From the NCBI RefSeq assembly GCF_003967535.1, contig NZ_BIFR01000002.1, positions 1,674,001-1,738,000 on the forward strand: DNA of 64,000 nucleotides, read 5' to 3'. The translations under genes and the position numbers were made by a program. Shown piece by piece: positions 30,433-41,100 of this stretch. Each line of letters begins with the position of its first letter. The first letter of the stretch is position 1. Below the pieces are notes generated by a model. It was not told the origin of the DNA. It did no database searches and was given only the letters and a program-made list of their open reading frames with translations. Source of the DNA: Tengunoibacter tsumagoiensis (GTDB lineage: Bacteria > Chloroflexota > Ktedonobacteria > Ktedonobacterales > Ktedonobacteraceae).

Positions 30433-33400
30433 ATGAGTGACGATCTTTCAAAACGTATCAGCTCTCTTTCACCCGAGAAGATTGCGCTACTGGCACGCCA
30501 GATTAGTAGCCAGAAAAAAGAGCTGCGACCAGAACCATTGCCACGGGACACAAATAGATTCCCTGTATCCTTCGCGCAACAACGTCTCTGGTTTCTTGAT
30601 CGACTGGTTCCTAATAATTCAGTCTATAATGTTCCCGCAGCGCTTCACATGACTGGAGAGCTGCATATTCAGGCGCTTACAGATAGTATCACGACGATCA
30701 TTCGTAGACATGAGGTATTACGCACAACCTTCACTTCTATAAAAGGGGAGCCACAGCAGGTTATTGCCTCTAAAGAGACGGTTCCTGCTGTGCCATTAAT
30801 CGTCGTCTCGCTTGAACATTTTTCCCCGCCAGAACGCAAAACCGTCTCTCGTCAATTCATCGATGCTTTTCTCGAACTCCCTTTTGATCTTTCTTCGGGA
30901 CCATTGCTCCGCATTGCCCTGCTGAAGTTGCAGCCAGAAGAGCATATCTTATTGCTCAGCATGCATCACATTGTCTCCGATGGCTGGTCGATTGGGATCT
31001 TCATTCGTGAATTAACCACATGTTATGAACATTTTGCACGCGGGACCACTCCACACTTGCCTGCTCTACCGCTGCAATATGCCGATTTTGCTGTCTGGCA
31101 GCGCTCCTGGCTTCAGGACAATGTATTGGAAAGGCAGCTTGCCTATTGGCGCAAGGAGCTTGCAGGGGCTCCAACGATCCTTCATCTTCCCACGGATCAC
31201 CCTCGGCCCGCGATACAGACATTCAAGGGCACGAAATATTTTTTCTCAGTAGAGCTGCCGATACTTGAACAGCTGAAGCAGATCAGTCGTCTAGAAAATA
31301 CGACTCTTTTTATGACGCTCCTCGCTCTCTTTGCAGTTCTGCTTGCTCGCTATACCGATCAGGAGACTATTCTCCTGGGTTCAGGGGTCGCCAATCGCAA
31401 TCGCGAAGAGATCGAAGGATTGATTGGTTTCTTTGTGAATACACTTCTGGTGCGCGTAGATCTCACTGGGAATCCAGGCACCAGGCAGCTCCTCCAGCGC
31501 GTCCGAACTGCAACTTTAGGTGCCTATGCCAATCAGGATCTCCCCTTTGAAAAAATCGTTGCAGAGCTTCACCCTGCACGTGATATGAGCCGCATGCCTC
31601 TCTGCCAGGTTGCATTTATTCTCCAAAATGCGCCACGAGCGGCCATCTCATTGGCAGGGCTAGAGCTCAGCCCGGTCGAAATATCCAGTAACACCACAAA
31701 ATTTGACCTCACCCTTGATACGGTAGAGACGCCATCAGGCTTAAAATGCTGCTTTGAATATAGTACTGATCTGTTTGAAGCGACCACAATCGAGCGTTTA
31801 TCCCAACACTGGCTGCTTCTCCTTAAGGCAGCCGTTGCCGTCCCAGATCAGCCCATTCATTATCTGGAGCTCTTATCTCCTCAGGAGCGCTCGCTCCTCA
31901 TTGATACCTGGAATCGGCCAGGGGCTGAACTGTTGCCCGAGGCCCTCTGCGCAGCACACACACGTTTCGAGGAGCAGGTGCAACAGCAGCCAGATGCCAT
32001 TGCTGCTGTCTATCTGGATCAACACATTTCCTATCAGGCATTCAATAAACGCGCCAATCAGCTTGCCCATTATCTTGAGCAGCGAGGGGTCGGGCCCGAA
32101 GTCTTTGTCGGCGTCTATATGGAAAAATCTTTAGAGATGCTGATCTCTATTCTGGCGATCCTCAAAGCTAATGGAGTGTATGTTCCGATTGATCCTTCCT
32201 ATCCCCCGGCTCGTCTTCAGTACATTCTTGCAGATGCACAGTTACACATTGTACTGACCAATAGTAGCCTGTCAGCGACTATTGCTGACCATGAAAGAGC
32301 CATCATCTGTCTCGATACAGAAAAGGAGCGCATTGAGGGTGAGGAGAGCGACAATATTCGGAGAAGAACCTCTCCTCAAAGTAGTTGTTACGTTATTTAT
32401 ACGTCTGGCTCAACAGGCCTGCCAAAGGCGGTACTACTCCACCATGCCGGACTATGTCATCTTGTTGCAGGCCAGATCCAGGCCCTTGGCCTCTCGACCA
32501 GCGATCATATCATCCAGCTCGCATCCTTCAGCTTTGATGCCTCTGTCTCCGAAATATTTATCACCCTGGGGGCTGGCGCAACCCTCTATCTTGCACATCA
32601 GGAACAGCTTCTGCTGGAATCAGCAATGGCAACCTTTGTCCAGACGCGGGGCATCACTACGTTAACAATCTCGCCATCGGTGCTCGCCACGTTCTCGCAG
32701 GAGGCATTTCAATCGCTCAGAGCCCTGATATCTGCGGGTGAGCCCTGTCCCCCTGCACTGGCTGCATACTGGTCGCGCCATTGTGCCTTCTTCAATGCCT
32801 ATGGTCCAACGGAGGGCACCGTCTGTGCCACTATGACGCAATATCATCCTGCGATGGGGAAGCCAGCCATTGGAAGACCACTGCCCCATGTCACAACCTA
32901 TGTGCTTGATGCATATATGCAACCAGTTCCCGTCGGTGTTCCTGGTGAACTTTACATTGGAGGTGCGGGGCTGGCTCATGGCTATCTTCATCGCCCTGAC
33001 TCGACTGCTGCACGCTTCAGGCCTCATCCCTTTAGCCACCTGCCCGGTGAGCGATTATACAAAACAGGTGATCTCGTACGATATCTGCCCGATGGCAACC
33101 TGGAGTATCTGGAGCGGATGGATCAACAGGTAAAGATTCGTGGCATCCGTATTGAGCCGGGCGAGATCGAATATATCCTTAATCAACACCCCGCTGTTCA
33201 GCAGGCGGTTGTGATGAGCAAGGGCGAGACGGCAGAAGACAAACACATTGTTGCGTATCTGATTGCCTCGCCCGAGAACCATTCTCTCTCGGCAGCAGCG
33301 CAGGATCAGCAGCGCATCACAGATGCTGCTCAGGAGCAGGTGAGCCAATGGCAGCATGTCTTTGATCAGATCTTCCAGCGCCCCCATGAGGCCCTTGATC

Positions 33401-35034
33401 CAACATTCAATATTGGTGGCTGGAATAGTAGTTATACAGGTCAACCATTTTCGCCGGATGAAATGCATACATGGGTCGATACAACTGTACAACGGATCAA
33501 AGAGCTCCAACCCGAGCAGATCTATGAGATCGGTTGTGGAAGTGGCTTACTTCTCTTTCCACTATTGGAGAGCTGCGAGCGTTATGTCGGCTGCGATATT
33601 TCAGCCAACGCCCTCAACGTCTTGCGCCAGGGGCTACAGCATCAGGAGAGAGCCGATCGCGTTACGCTGCTCCAGCACGCCGCCGACGATTTCTCTGGTC
33701 GCGAGCCTGAAGAGTTTGATCTGGTCCTGTTAAACTCAGTGATCCAATACTTCCCCGATGTCTCATACCTGCTACAGATCTTACAGGGAGCCATTCAACT
33801 TGTCAGGCCAGGTGGACATATCTTTATCGGAGATGTTCGCTCGCTCTCACTCCTTGAAGCATTTCATACGTCGGTAGAATTAGAACGCACGCCCACGACA
33901 TTGCCCTTAGAGCAACTGACCAGAGCCATCCAGCGCCGTCTTGCCCAGGAGACCGAACTGGCGGTCGATCCTGCCTTCTTCTCCGCGCTGGCAAGGTATT
34001 CATCGGCCATTACCGGTGTCACCATCCAGATGAAACGCGGCTCTCATAACGAACTGACGACCTTTCGCTACGATGTGGTGCTCCATATTGGTCAACAACC
34101 ACCCGATCATAGGATAGCTATTCGCTGGCATGATTGGCCCGGTTCCTGGGCAGATCTGCAACAACGCATCAGAGAAAATTCAGAGCCTCTGATTGCCTGG
34201 CGTGGGATACCAAATAAACGCACACTTCAGGCCTCACAGTCCGTCCATCTGCTTCATACTGAGCCAGATCGCTTTCCAACCATTCTGGATTTACGCCGCG
34301 CATTGGCCGATCAACAACAAGCCGCAATTGATCCTGAAGAGATCTGGCAATTCGCTGATCGCCTGGGCTATCAGGCCCATATCCAATGGTCAGCAGGGAG
34401 AGATGATGGAAGCTTTGATGTCCTTTTATCGAAAACATCGTCAGCACCACATGTGTCTGCCCCATATATCCAATGGTTTCGCACACAGGATGGTGAAGAA
34501 CCTGACTGGAGATCCTATACCAATGTGCCATTACAGGAGCAGCAGAAGCAGCAATTGATCTCGCACGTGACGGCATTTGTGCAGGAACGTCTCCCCAGAC
34601 ATATGGTGCCAGCGACGTACATCGTGCTCAAACATCTCCCCCTCACCCCTCATGGCAAAGTTGATCGTCATGCGCTCCTCGCGCTGGGCCAGACACGCAT
34701 GACGCCAATCATACCCTATATCGCTCCACGCACAGAGATAGAGCAGACCATTGCTGACATCTGGCGCGAGATCCTCCAGATTGAAAAAGTTGGCGTGGAT
34801 GACAATTTCTTCGATCTGGGCGGACATTCGTTGCGCATGGCTCAATTGCACAATCGACTCCTGACCGCATTTGAGAAAAAGATTACACTCATAGATCTCT
34901 TTCAATACCCTACCTTACGCACACAGGCTCAATACTTTGCGCACAAACAGCCTCAGAACGCGGCTCAACAACGTGGGCAGATACGAGCGCAAAATCGGCG
35001 GGGTCTTCAGCAACGCAGAACAGACAAGCGATAA
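30433..35034 (+). CDS. NRPS module with N-methyltransferase: C-A(MT)-T
   Basis: Single NRPS module of 1533 residues. The start at ATG 30433 is chosen because an AGAGGAG site lies about 8 nt before it; an in-frame TTG at 30415 has no site of its own. Domains by nucleotide: C (30555-31880, HHIVSDG), A (31960-33200 and 34580-34690), a methyltransferase inserted between the late A motifs (33300-34080, EIGCGSG SAM loop and VLLNSVIQYFP, which is the N-methyltransferase signature), T (34730-34930, GGHSLRMAQL). Pocket code by eye is DASTIAAVCK, matching aromatic (Tyr or Phe) codes, so N-methyl-Tyr or N-methyl-Phe is expected. The protein ends in an Arg/Gln-rich tail like the one of the gene ending at 17931; both donate to a ketosynthase on the next protein. 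Substrate inferred, domain calls firm. Confidence 0.94.
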   Translation: MSDDLSKRISSLSPEKIALLARQISSQKKELRPEPLPRDTNRFPVSFAQQRLWFLDRLVPNNSVYNVPAALHMTGELHIQALTDSITTIIRRHEVLRTTFTSIKGEPQQVIASKETVPAVPLIVVSLEHFSPPERKTVSRQFIDAFLELPFDLSSGPLLRIALLKLQPEEHILLLSMHHIVSDGWSIGIFIRELTTCYEHFARGTTPHLPALPLQYADFAVWQRSWLQDNVLERQLAYWRKELAGAPTILHLPTDHPRPAIQTFKGTKYFFSVELPILEQLKQISRLENTTLFMTLLALFAVLLARYTDQETILLGSGVANRNREEIEGLIGFFVNTLLVRVDLTGNPGTRQLLQRVRTATLGAYANQDLPFEKIVAELHPARDMSRMPLCQVAFILQNAPRAAISLAGLELSPVEISSNTTKFDLTLDTVETPSGLKCCFEYSTDLFEATTIERLSQHWLLLLKAAVAVPDQPIHYLELLSPQERSLLIDTWNRPGAELLPEALCAAHTRFEEQVQQQPDAIAAVYLDQHISYQAFNKRANQLAHYLEQRGVGPEVFVGVYMEKSLEMLISILAILKANGVYVPIDPSYPPARLQYILADAQLHIVLTNSSLSATIADHERAIICLDTEKERIEGEESDNIRRRTSPQSSCYVIYTSGSTGLPKAVLLHHAGLCHLVAGQIQALGLSTSDHIIQLASFSFDASVSEIFITLGAGATLYLAHQEQLLLESAMATFVQTRGITTLTISPSVLATFSQEAFQSLRALISAGEPCPPALAAYWSRHCAFFNAYGPTEGTVCATMTQYHPAMGKPAIGRPLPHVTTYVLDAYMQPVPVGVPGELYIGGAGLAHGYLHRPDSTAARFRPHPFSHLPGERLYKTGDLVRYLPDGNLEYLERMDQQVKIRGIRIEPGEIEYILNQHPAVQQAVVMSKGETAEDKHIVAYLIASPENHSLSAAAQDQQRITDAAQEQVSQWQHVFDQIFQRPHEALDPTFNIGGWNSSYTGQPFSPDEMHTWVDTTVQRIKELQPEQIYEIGCGSGLLLFPLLESCERYVGCDISANALNVLRQGLQHQERADRVTLLQHAADDFSGREPEEFDLVLLNSVIQYFPDVSYLLQILQGAIQLVRPGGHIFIGDVRSLSLLEAFHTSVELERTPTTLPLEQLTRAIQRRLAQETELAVDPAFFSALARYSSAITGVTIQMKRGSHNELTTFRYDVVLHIGQQPPDHRIAIRWHDWPGSWADLQQRIRENSEPLIAWRGIPNKRTLQASQSVHLLHTEPDRFPTILDLRRALADQQQAAIDPEEIWQFADRLGYQAHIQWSAGRDDGSFDVLLSKTSSAPHVSAPYIQWFRTQDGEEPDWRSYTNVPLQEQQKQQLISHVTAFVQERLPRHMVPATYIVLKHLPLTPHGKVDRHALLALGQTRMTPIIPYIAPRTEIEQTIADIWREILQIEKVGVDDNFFDLGGHSLRMAQLHNRLLTAFEKKITLIDLFQYPTLRTQAQYFAHKQPQNAAQQRGQIRAQNRRGLQQRRTDKR

Positions 35035-35053
35035 GACGCAAGAGAGGATTGTG

Positions 35054-38000
35054 ATGAACAGAACAACGCTACCAGAAAATGCAATTGCTATTATTGGCAT
35101 GTCGGGTCGTTTTCCAGGTGCACGAACAATTGAAGAGTTTTGGGACAACTTGCAGGCTGGCCGTGAATCGATTACCTTTTTTAGTGAAGAAGAGCTACGA
35201 GCCTCTGGCATCAGCCCAACTCTGATTGCTCATCCAGATTATGTTCCTGCCAAGGGAACTATGGATGATATAGACCTCTTTGACGCTGATTTCTTCGGCT
35301 TTACCCCCAAAGAAGCCGAAATTACCGATCCTCAGCAACGGATCTTTCTGGAAAGCTGCTGGAATGCGCTAGAAAATGCTGGCTATGATCCCTACACCTT
35401 CCAGGACTCGATTGGCGTGTATGCTGGCAGTGGCGGCAGCACCTATCTCCTGGTCAATATTGCCTCGCGGCCTGACCTTCTTACTGCGGTCAACGGCTTT
35501 CAACTGATGATTGGCAATGATAAAGATTTTTTGGCGACGCGTGTCTCCTATAAACTCAATCTGAGAGGCCCCAGTATTACCATCCAGACGGCCTGCTCAA
35601 CCTCACTGGTCGCTGTGCATCTGGCCTGCGAGAGCCTGCTGAGGGGAGAATGCGATATGGCGCTCGCGGGTGGGGTCAGTATTAGTATCCCCAATCAAGC
35701 GGGCTATCTCTACCAGGAGGGGGCATTCAATTCTCCCGATGGTCATTGCAGGGCCTTTGATAGCGAGGGAAAGGGCTTTGTCAGTGGCAGCGGCGTTGGC
35801 GTAGTCGTATTAAAACGTCTGGAACAGGCCATTGAGGATGGTGATCATATCTATGCGCTTCTGCGAGGAACGGCGGTCAACAATGATGGAGCATTGAAGG
35901 TTGGGTATACCGCTCCCAGTATTGAGGGCCAGACGCAGGTTATCTCTGAAGCACTGAGTATCGCTTCGGTGCCGCCCGAATCCATTGGTTATGTCGAGGC
36001 TCATGGGACGGGGACGGTGCTGGGTGATCCGATTGAAATTTCCGCTCTCACCCAGGCCTTTCATAGCGAGGATGAAATACGCAATTACTGTGCCATCGGG
36101 TCAGTGAAAACCAATGTTGGGCATTTAGGAGCCGCCGCTGGCGTAACCGGTCTGATCAAAACAGTCCTGTCTTTGACGCATAAACAGATACCACCAAGTC
36201 TCCATTTCAACCAGCCAAATCCTCAGATCAACTTTGCGCAGAGCCCATTTTATGTGAATACGACCCTTAAACGATGGGAGCAACCTGCTGGCCCGCTACG
36301 CGCAGGAGTCAGTTCTTTAGGCATTGGTGGCACCAATGCCCATGCGATCCTCGAAGAAGCTCCACAGGATCTCCCTGAAGCTCCTGATCTCGATCGACCA
36401 TACCATCTTTTGGCGCTTTCCGCCAGAACTCCTGAAGCATTAGAACGCCTCTCATTGAATCTTGCTACCTATTGCACAGGAAAATCTGCTGCCCCTCTCT
36501 CTTCAATAGCCTATACATTGCACGCGGGTCGCCACGCCTTCCCTTATCGCCGAACGATTGTCTGCCGGGACGTTCAGGAAGCAATCCAGAGGCTTGCGCC
36601 TTCCTCCTCACAAGCTGCGATTGCCCCTGCACAGAATGCGTACAGCCGGATTGTATTTCTTTTTCCCGGAGGGGGGGCCCAATATACACATATGGCTCGC
36701 AATCTTTACCAGCATGAGCCATTCTTCAGAGAACTTGTCGATCTCTGTTCAAGTTTGCTTGCACAGAGTCTCCAGCTTGATATCCGTCGTATTCTTTTTC
36801 CCACCACTGAACAACACGACTCTGCCACCCAACAATTGATGTCATCCATCATTGGACAGCCCGCCCTGTTTATCATCGAATATGCTCTGGCACGCCTGTT
36901 AATGGAGTGGGGGATTCAGCCGGAAGCTCTGTTCGGCTATAGCCTTGGAGAGTATGTCGCCGCCTGCCTGGCAGGCGTCTTGACGCTGAAGGAGGCTCTG
37001 GCTCTGGTTGGGATGAGGGGAAAACTGATCCAACAGCTTCCTCATGGGAATATGCTCGCCGTTGCACTGCCGGAAGCAGAGGTTTATGCGCTGGTGGATG
37101 CGGAACTTTCACTGGCGGCGGTCAATGGTCCTTCTCTCTGTGTTCTGGCGGGCACACCAGAGCGCATTGAACGGCTCAATAAAGAGCTTTCAACAAGAGG
37201 CGTGCAGACGCGGCTTCTTCATGTTTCACATGCTTACCACTCTTCTCTGTTAGAGCCTATTCTACAACCGTTTCACGACTATGTGGCACGCCTGCCCCTG
37301 AAGTCTCCCTCTATTCCCTACCTCTCAAGTCTTACAGGCAGGTGGATTACGAGTGAGCAAGCAACGGACCCCACCTACTGGACAAATCATCTCCGCTATA
37401 CGGTGCGCTTCCCGGAGGCAATTCAAGAGCTTTTCCAACAGGATGGGCAGGTTCTCTTTGAAGTAGGGCCTGGCAATACCTTAAGCATCCTTGCTCGCCA
37501 GTATCAGAACGCGGAGAGCGCACAACAGACCATCCTCTCGACGCTCCGTTCGCCGCGCCAGGAGCTCCTCAATGACGAAGAGATCTTGCTTTCGGCCCTG
37601 GGAAAGTTCTGGGCAGGGGGTGGAGTCATCGATTGGAAGGCCTTTTATAAGGGTCGGACGGTACGCCGTACTCCGCTTCCAACCTATCCATTTGACTATC
37701 AATCTTATTGGGTGAATTATGCAGCAATGGTGGAGGATCTGCGACTACCAAAAGAGCCAGCCGTTGCGCCTATTGCACCGCAGAGCCTGCTCTTACAGGA
37801 GGATGAGGAGGGCGATACGCGCTCACAGCTCGAGGATGATGATCTGATCCGAACAATCTGCGCGGTCTGGCAGGAGGTTCTGGGTATCCCGAATATACAA
37901 CCGACGAACGACTTCTTTTCCCTTGGCGGGAACTCCGTCATCGCCACGCAACTCATCGCCCGGCTGCGGGATCTCTTTCCAATTGAACTTCCGTTAAGTG

Positions 38001-38095
38001 TGCTCTTTGATGCTTCAACAGTCACCGCCCTGGCCGGTGTGATTGAGGACAAACTGATTGAAAGCCTGGAGACGGCCCCGGAAGAACGCGTCTAA
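35054..38095 (+). CDS. Type I PKS module: KS-AT-ACP, no reduction
   Basis: Minimal PKS module of 1013 residues. ATG 35054 has an AGAGAGGA site about 5 nt before it; the frame is open further upstream but inside the previous gene, which ends 19 nt before. KS (35080-36360) has TACSTS, EAHGTGT and NVGH. AT (36650-37540) has GYSLGEY at the active site and HAYHS, close to the HAFH motif of malonyl-specific ATs. ACP (37840-38050) has GGNSVI. There is no KR, DH or ER, so the unit added here should keep its beta-keto group unless modified in trans. The sequence is clearly distinct from the two duplicated PKS modules upstream. A beta-ketoacyl intermediate would be handed to the C domain of the next gene. 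Confidence 0.94.
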   Translation: MNRTTLPENAIAIIGMSGRFPGARTIEEFWDNLQAGRESITFFSEEELRASGISPTLIAHPDYVPAKGTMDDIDLFDADFFGFTPKEAEITDPQQRIFLESCWNALENAGYDPYTFQDSIGVYAGSGGSTYLLVNIASRPDLLTAVNGFQLMIGNDKDFLATRVSYKLNLRGPSITIQTACSTSLVAVHLACESLLRGECDMALAGGVSISIPNQAGYLYQEGAFNSPDGHCRAFDSEGKGFVSGSGVGVVVLKRLEQAIEDGDHIYALLRGTAVNNDGALKVGYTAPSIEGQTQVISEALSIASVPPESIGYVEAHGTGTVLGDPIEISALTQAFHSEDEIRNYCAIGSVKTNVGHLGAAAGVTGLIKTVLSLTHKQIPPSLHFNQPNPQINFAQSPFYVNTTLKRWEQPAGPLRAGVSSLGIGGTNAHAILEEAPQDLPEAPDLDRPYHLLALSARTPEALERLSLNLATYCTGKSAAPLSSIAYTLHAGRHAFPYRRTIVCRDVQEAIQRLAPSSSQAAIAPAQNAYSRIVFLFPGGGAQYTHMARNLYQHEPFFRELVDLCSSLLAQSLQLDIRRILFPTTEQHDSATQQLMSSIIGQPALFIIEYALARLLMEWGIQPEALFGYSLGEYVAACLAGVLTLKEALALVGMRGKLIQQLPHGNMLAVALPEAEVYALVDAELSLAAVNGPSLCVLAGTPERIERLNKELSTRGVQTRLLHVSHAYHSSLLEPILQPFHDYVARLPLKSPSIPYLSSLTGRWITSEQATDPTYWTNHLRYTVRFPEAIQELFQQDGQVLFEVGPGNTLSILARQYQNAESAQQTILSTLRSPRQELLNDEEILLSALGKFWAGGGVIDWKAFYKGRTVRRTPLPTYPFDYQSYWVNYAAMVEDLRLPKEPAVAPIAPQSLLLQEDEEGDTRSQLEDDDLIRTICAVWQEVLGIPNIQPTNDFFSLGGNSVIATQLIARLRDLFPIELPLSVLFDASTVTALAGVIEDKLIESLETAPEERV

Positions 38096-38141
38096 CCGTT
38101 CTTGAGATCATCACGACTTGAAGAAGAAGAGGAGACCTATC

Positions 38142-41100
38142 TTGTCACCATCAGAACATCGTTTACAACGAAGAACGGAACTCTCAGCAGAGAAACAGGC
38201 ACAGCTTGCACGTTTAAAACAGGGCATACGACGTGCTCCCACTGAGGGAGAGCGCATTATTCCCCGCCATCAGCGCGTTGCAGAGCTCTCCTTTGCCCAG
38301 CAACGGCTCTGGTTCCTCAATGAACTCCTTACTGATAGCTCAGCTTACACGGTCTCAATCGCCCTTCGCGCCACTGGATATCTCCACGCTGCGGCGTTTG
38401 AGAGAAGCCTGGCTGAATTGATACGTCGTCATGAGAGCTTACGTACGACCTTTCCGCTGGAGAATGGTACGCCGGTACAACACATTGCGCCCACCCAGCC
38501 CACGCCTTTGCGCTTTCTTGATCTACGAGCTCTGCCTTTATCGCCACGAGAAGAAACGTTACAGCAGATCATCCAGACAGAGACTGCACGTCCGTTTCAG
38601 CTAGCACAGGGCCCTCTCTTCAGGGCTTTGCTTATCTATCTCAGCGCAAATGAATATGCCATCCATATCACTATGCATCACATTATCTCTGATACATGGT
38701 CTATTAGTATCTTCATTCGTGAGTTAACCTTGCTCTATGAGGCGTTTATTCATGATCAGCCTTCACCCCTTCTGGATCTCCCCATTCACTATGCTGATTT
38801 CGCCTTCTGGCAGCGAGAGCGCTTACATGATCAGGCACATAATCAGCAGTTGATCTACTGGAAGAAGCAGCTCTCTGGAATACCAGCCTCGCTCGAGCTT
38901 CCCTTCGATTACGCTCGCCCAACGCAGCAATTAACGCGGGGAGCTCGCGAGATCTCGTATCTCCCCAAAGAGTTGGTAGATCAGGTCCGTCAATTGAGTC
39001 AACAAGAAAATGTCACCGTCTTTATGACCCTGCTCAGTGCCTTTGCCCTTCTTCTTGCACGTCACTCCCAACAAGATGAGATCGTTATTGGCACGCCGAT
39101 TGCTGGCCGAACCCAGAAAGAGCTCGAAGGAATTATCGGGTGCTTTATCAACACGTTGGTTCTGCGCGTTGATCTCACTGGCGATCCCACGTTCCAACAG
39201 CTTCTTGCTCGTGTCCGCACGACCACGCTTGATGCCTATCAGAATCAGGATATCCCCTTCGAACTTCTGGTTGAAGCACTTCAGCCAGAGCGTGCAACCA
39301 ATCGAACCCCTCTTTTCCAGGTGATGATGACGTTCCAGAATGTCCCTTCCACGACCTTACAGATGACCGATATTGCATTCAAGCCGCTTCTGGGTGCCTA
39401 CACTCAGACTGCAAAATTTGATCTCTGGCTCTCGCTCTCAGAGGGTGCAGAAGGCATTCAGGCCACCTTCGAATATAGTACAGACCTGTTTCGGGCCGAA
39501 ACCATTCAAGCCTTCATTCAACGCTTCCACTTTCTGCTGGCGACGCTGGTGGCGCGACCAGAGCAGCGCATCAGTCAGTACCGGGTGTTACAGGACGCCG
39601 AAAGAGAGCGCGTCCTCACACAATGGAATCAGACGAACTATGACTATCAGCTCAACCACCTCTGCCTGGCCTGCCTGTTACGTGAACAGGCCTTACAAAC
39701 TCCCGATGCTCCAGCGGTGAGCTTTCAAAATCAGACATTGACCTATCAGTGTCTGCTCGATAGGATTGATCAACTGGTAGATCGCTTACACCAGTTGGGG
39801 GTGGGAGCGGAAGATGTTGTGGCCGTCTATCTCCCTCGTAGCCTGGAGCTCATCCTGGCCCTGCACGCCATTATTCATGCAGGTGCGGCCTATCTACCGC
39901 TTGATCCAGGTCTTCCATCTGAACGTTTACGCTTCCTGGTGCAGCAGAGCCGCCCTTCGCTTCTCTTGACCACAAGTGCACTCACCAGGACGTTACAGAC
40001 CCATCTCGCGGCGGATTTGCTCCCCTCTCTCTGTCTGGACACCCTTCCCAGAACAAGCTCAACACCATCACGGGGACCCTGCACTATTCAACCAGCCTCG
40101 CTCTGCTATGTGCTCTACACCTCTGGTTCGACTGGTCGGCCTAAAGGCGTTATGATCCCCCATCAGGGGATTGTCAATCGCCTCCTCTGGATGCAACAAA
40201 CCTATGCGTTAAGCCAGAGTGATCGGGTGCTCCAAAAGACGCCTGCAACCTTTGATGTCTCTGTCTGGGAGCTCTTCTGGCCTTTGCTTGTTGGGGCATG
40301 CCTGGTCATTGCTGAACCAGAGGGTCATCGCGATCCAGAGTATCTCCTCCATATCCTGGCAGAACAGGCTATCAGTACGACTCATTTTGTGCCCACAATG
40401 CTTCAAGAATGGCTCACCCTGTTGAACGCTTCTGGCAGGGCACAGGTGCAATTACCAGCGCTCCAACGCATCATCTGTAGCGGTGAGGAGCTCCCCTATA
40501 CGATGTTGATCCAGGCGCAGCAACGGTTCCCATCTGTACAGATTGCCAATCTGTATGGTCCTACCGAGGCGTCGGTCGATGTCAGCTACTGGCATGCTGG
40601 CGGCCATGCAGATCGACAACGCGTCCCTATCGGCAGACCGATTGCCAATCTCCAACTCTATGTTGTGGATGGAAACCTTGAACCAGTTCCCATCGGCGTG
40701 GTGGGAGAGCTCTACATCTCAGGCATTGGTCTGGGGCGAGGCTATCTCAACAGGCCCGATCTCACCGCCGATCGCTTTATCCCCGATAGTTGGAGCAAGC
40801 AACCAGGATCACGTACGTATCGCACAGGAGATCTGGTCAGACGACTGGCGGGAGGAGAGCTTGAATATGTCGGTCGCGTCGATCAGCAGATCAAAATACG
40901 AGGCGTTCGCATTGAATTAGGAGAGATTGAGAATGTCCTCCGGCAGGCACCTCTGATTATGGATGCGGTCGCGGTTGTCGCCAGTGACCCGGATGAATAT
41001 AAGCAACTCTATGGATATCTTGTGCCAGCCCCGGCGCTAGAGACGCTCTCTGATCTCACGAAGGTCATCTCTACTCATCAACAATCTGGTGAGTGGACAG

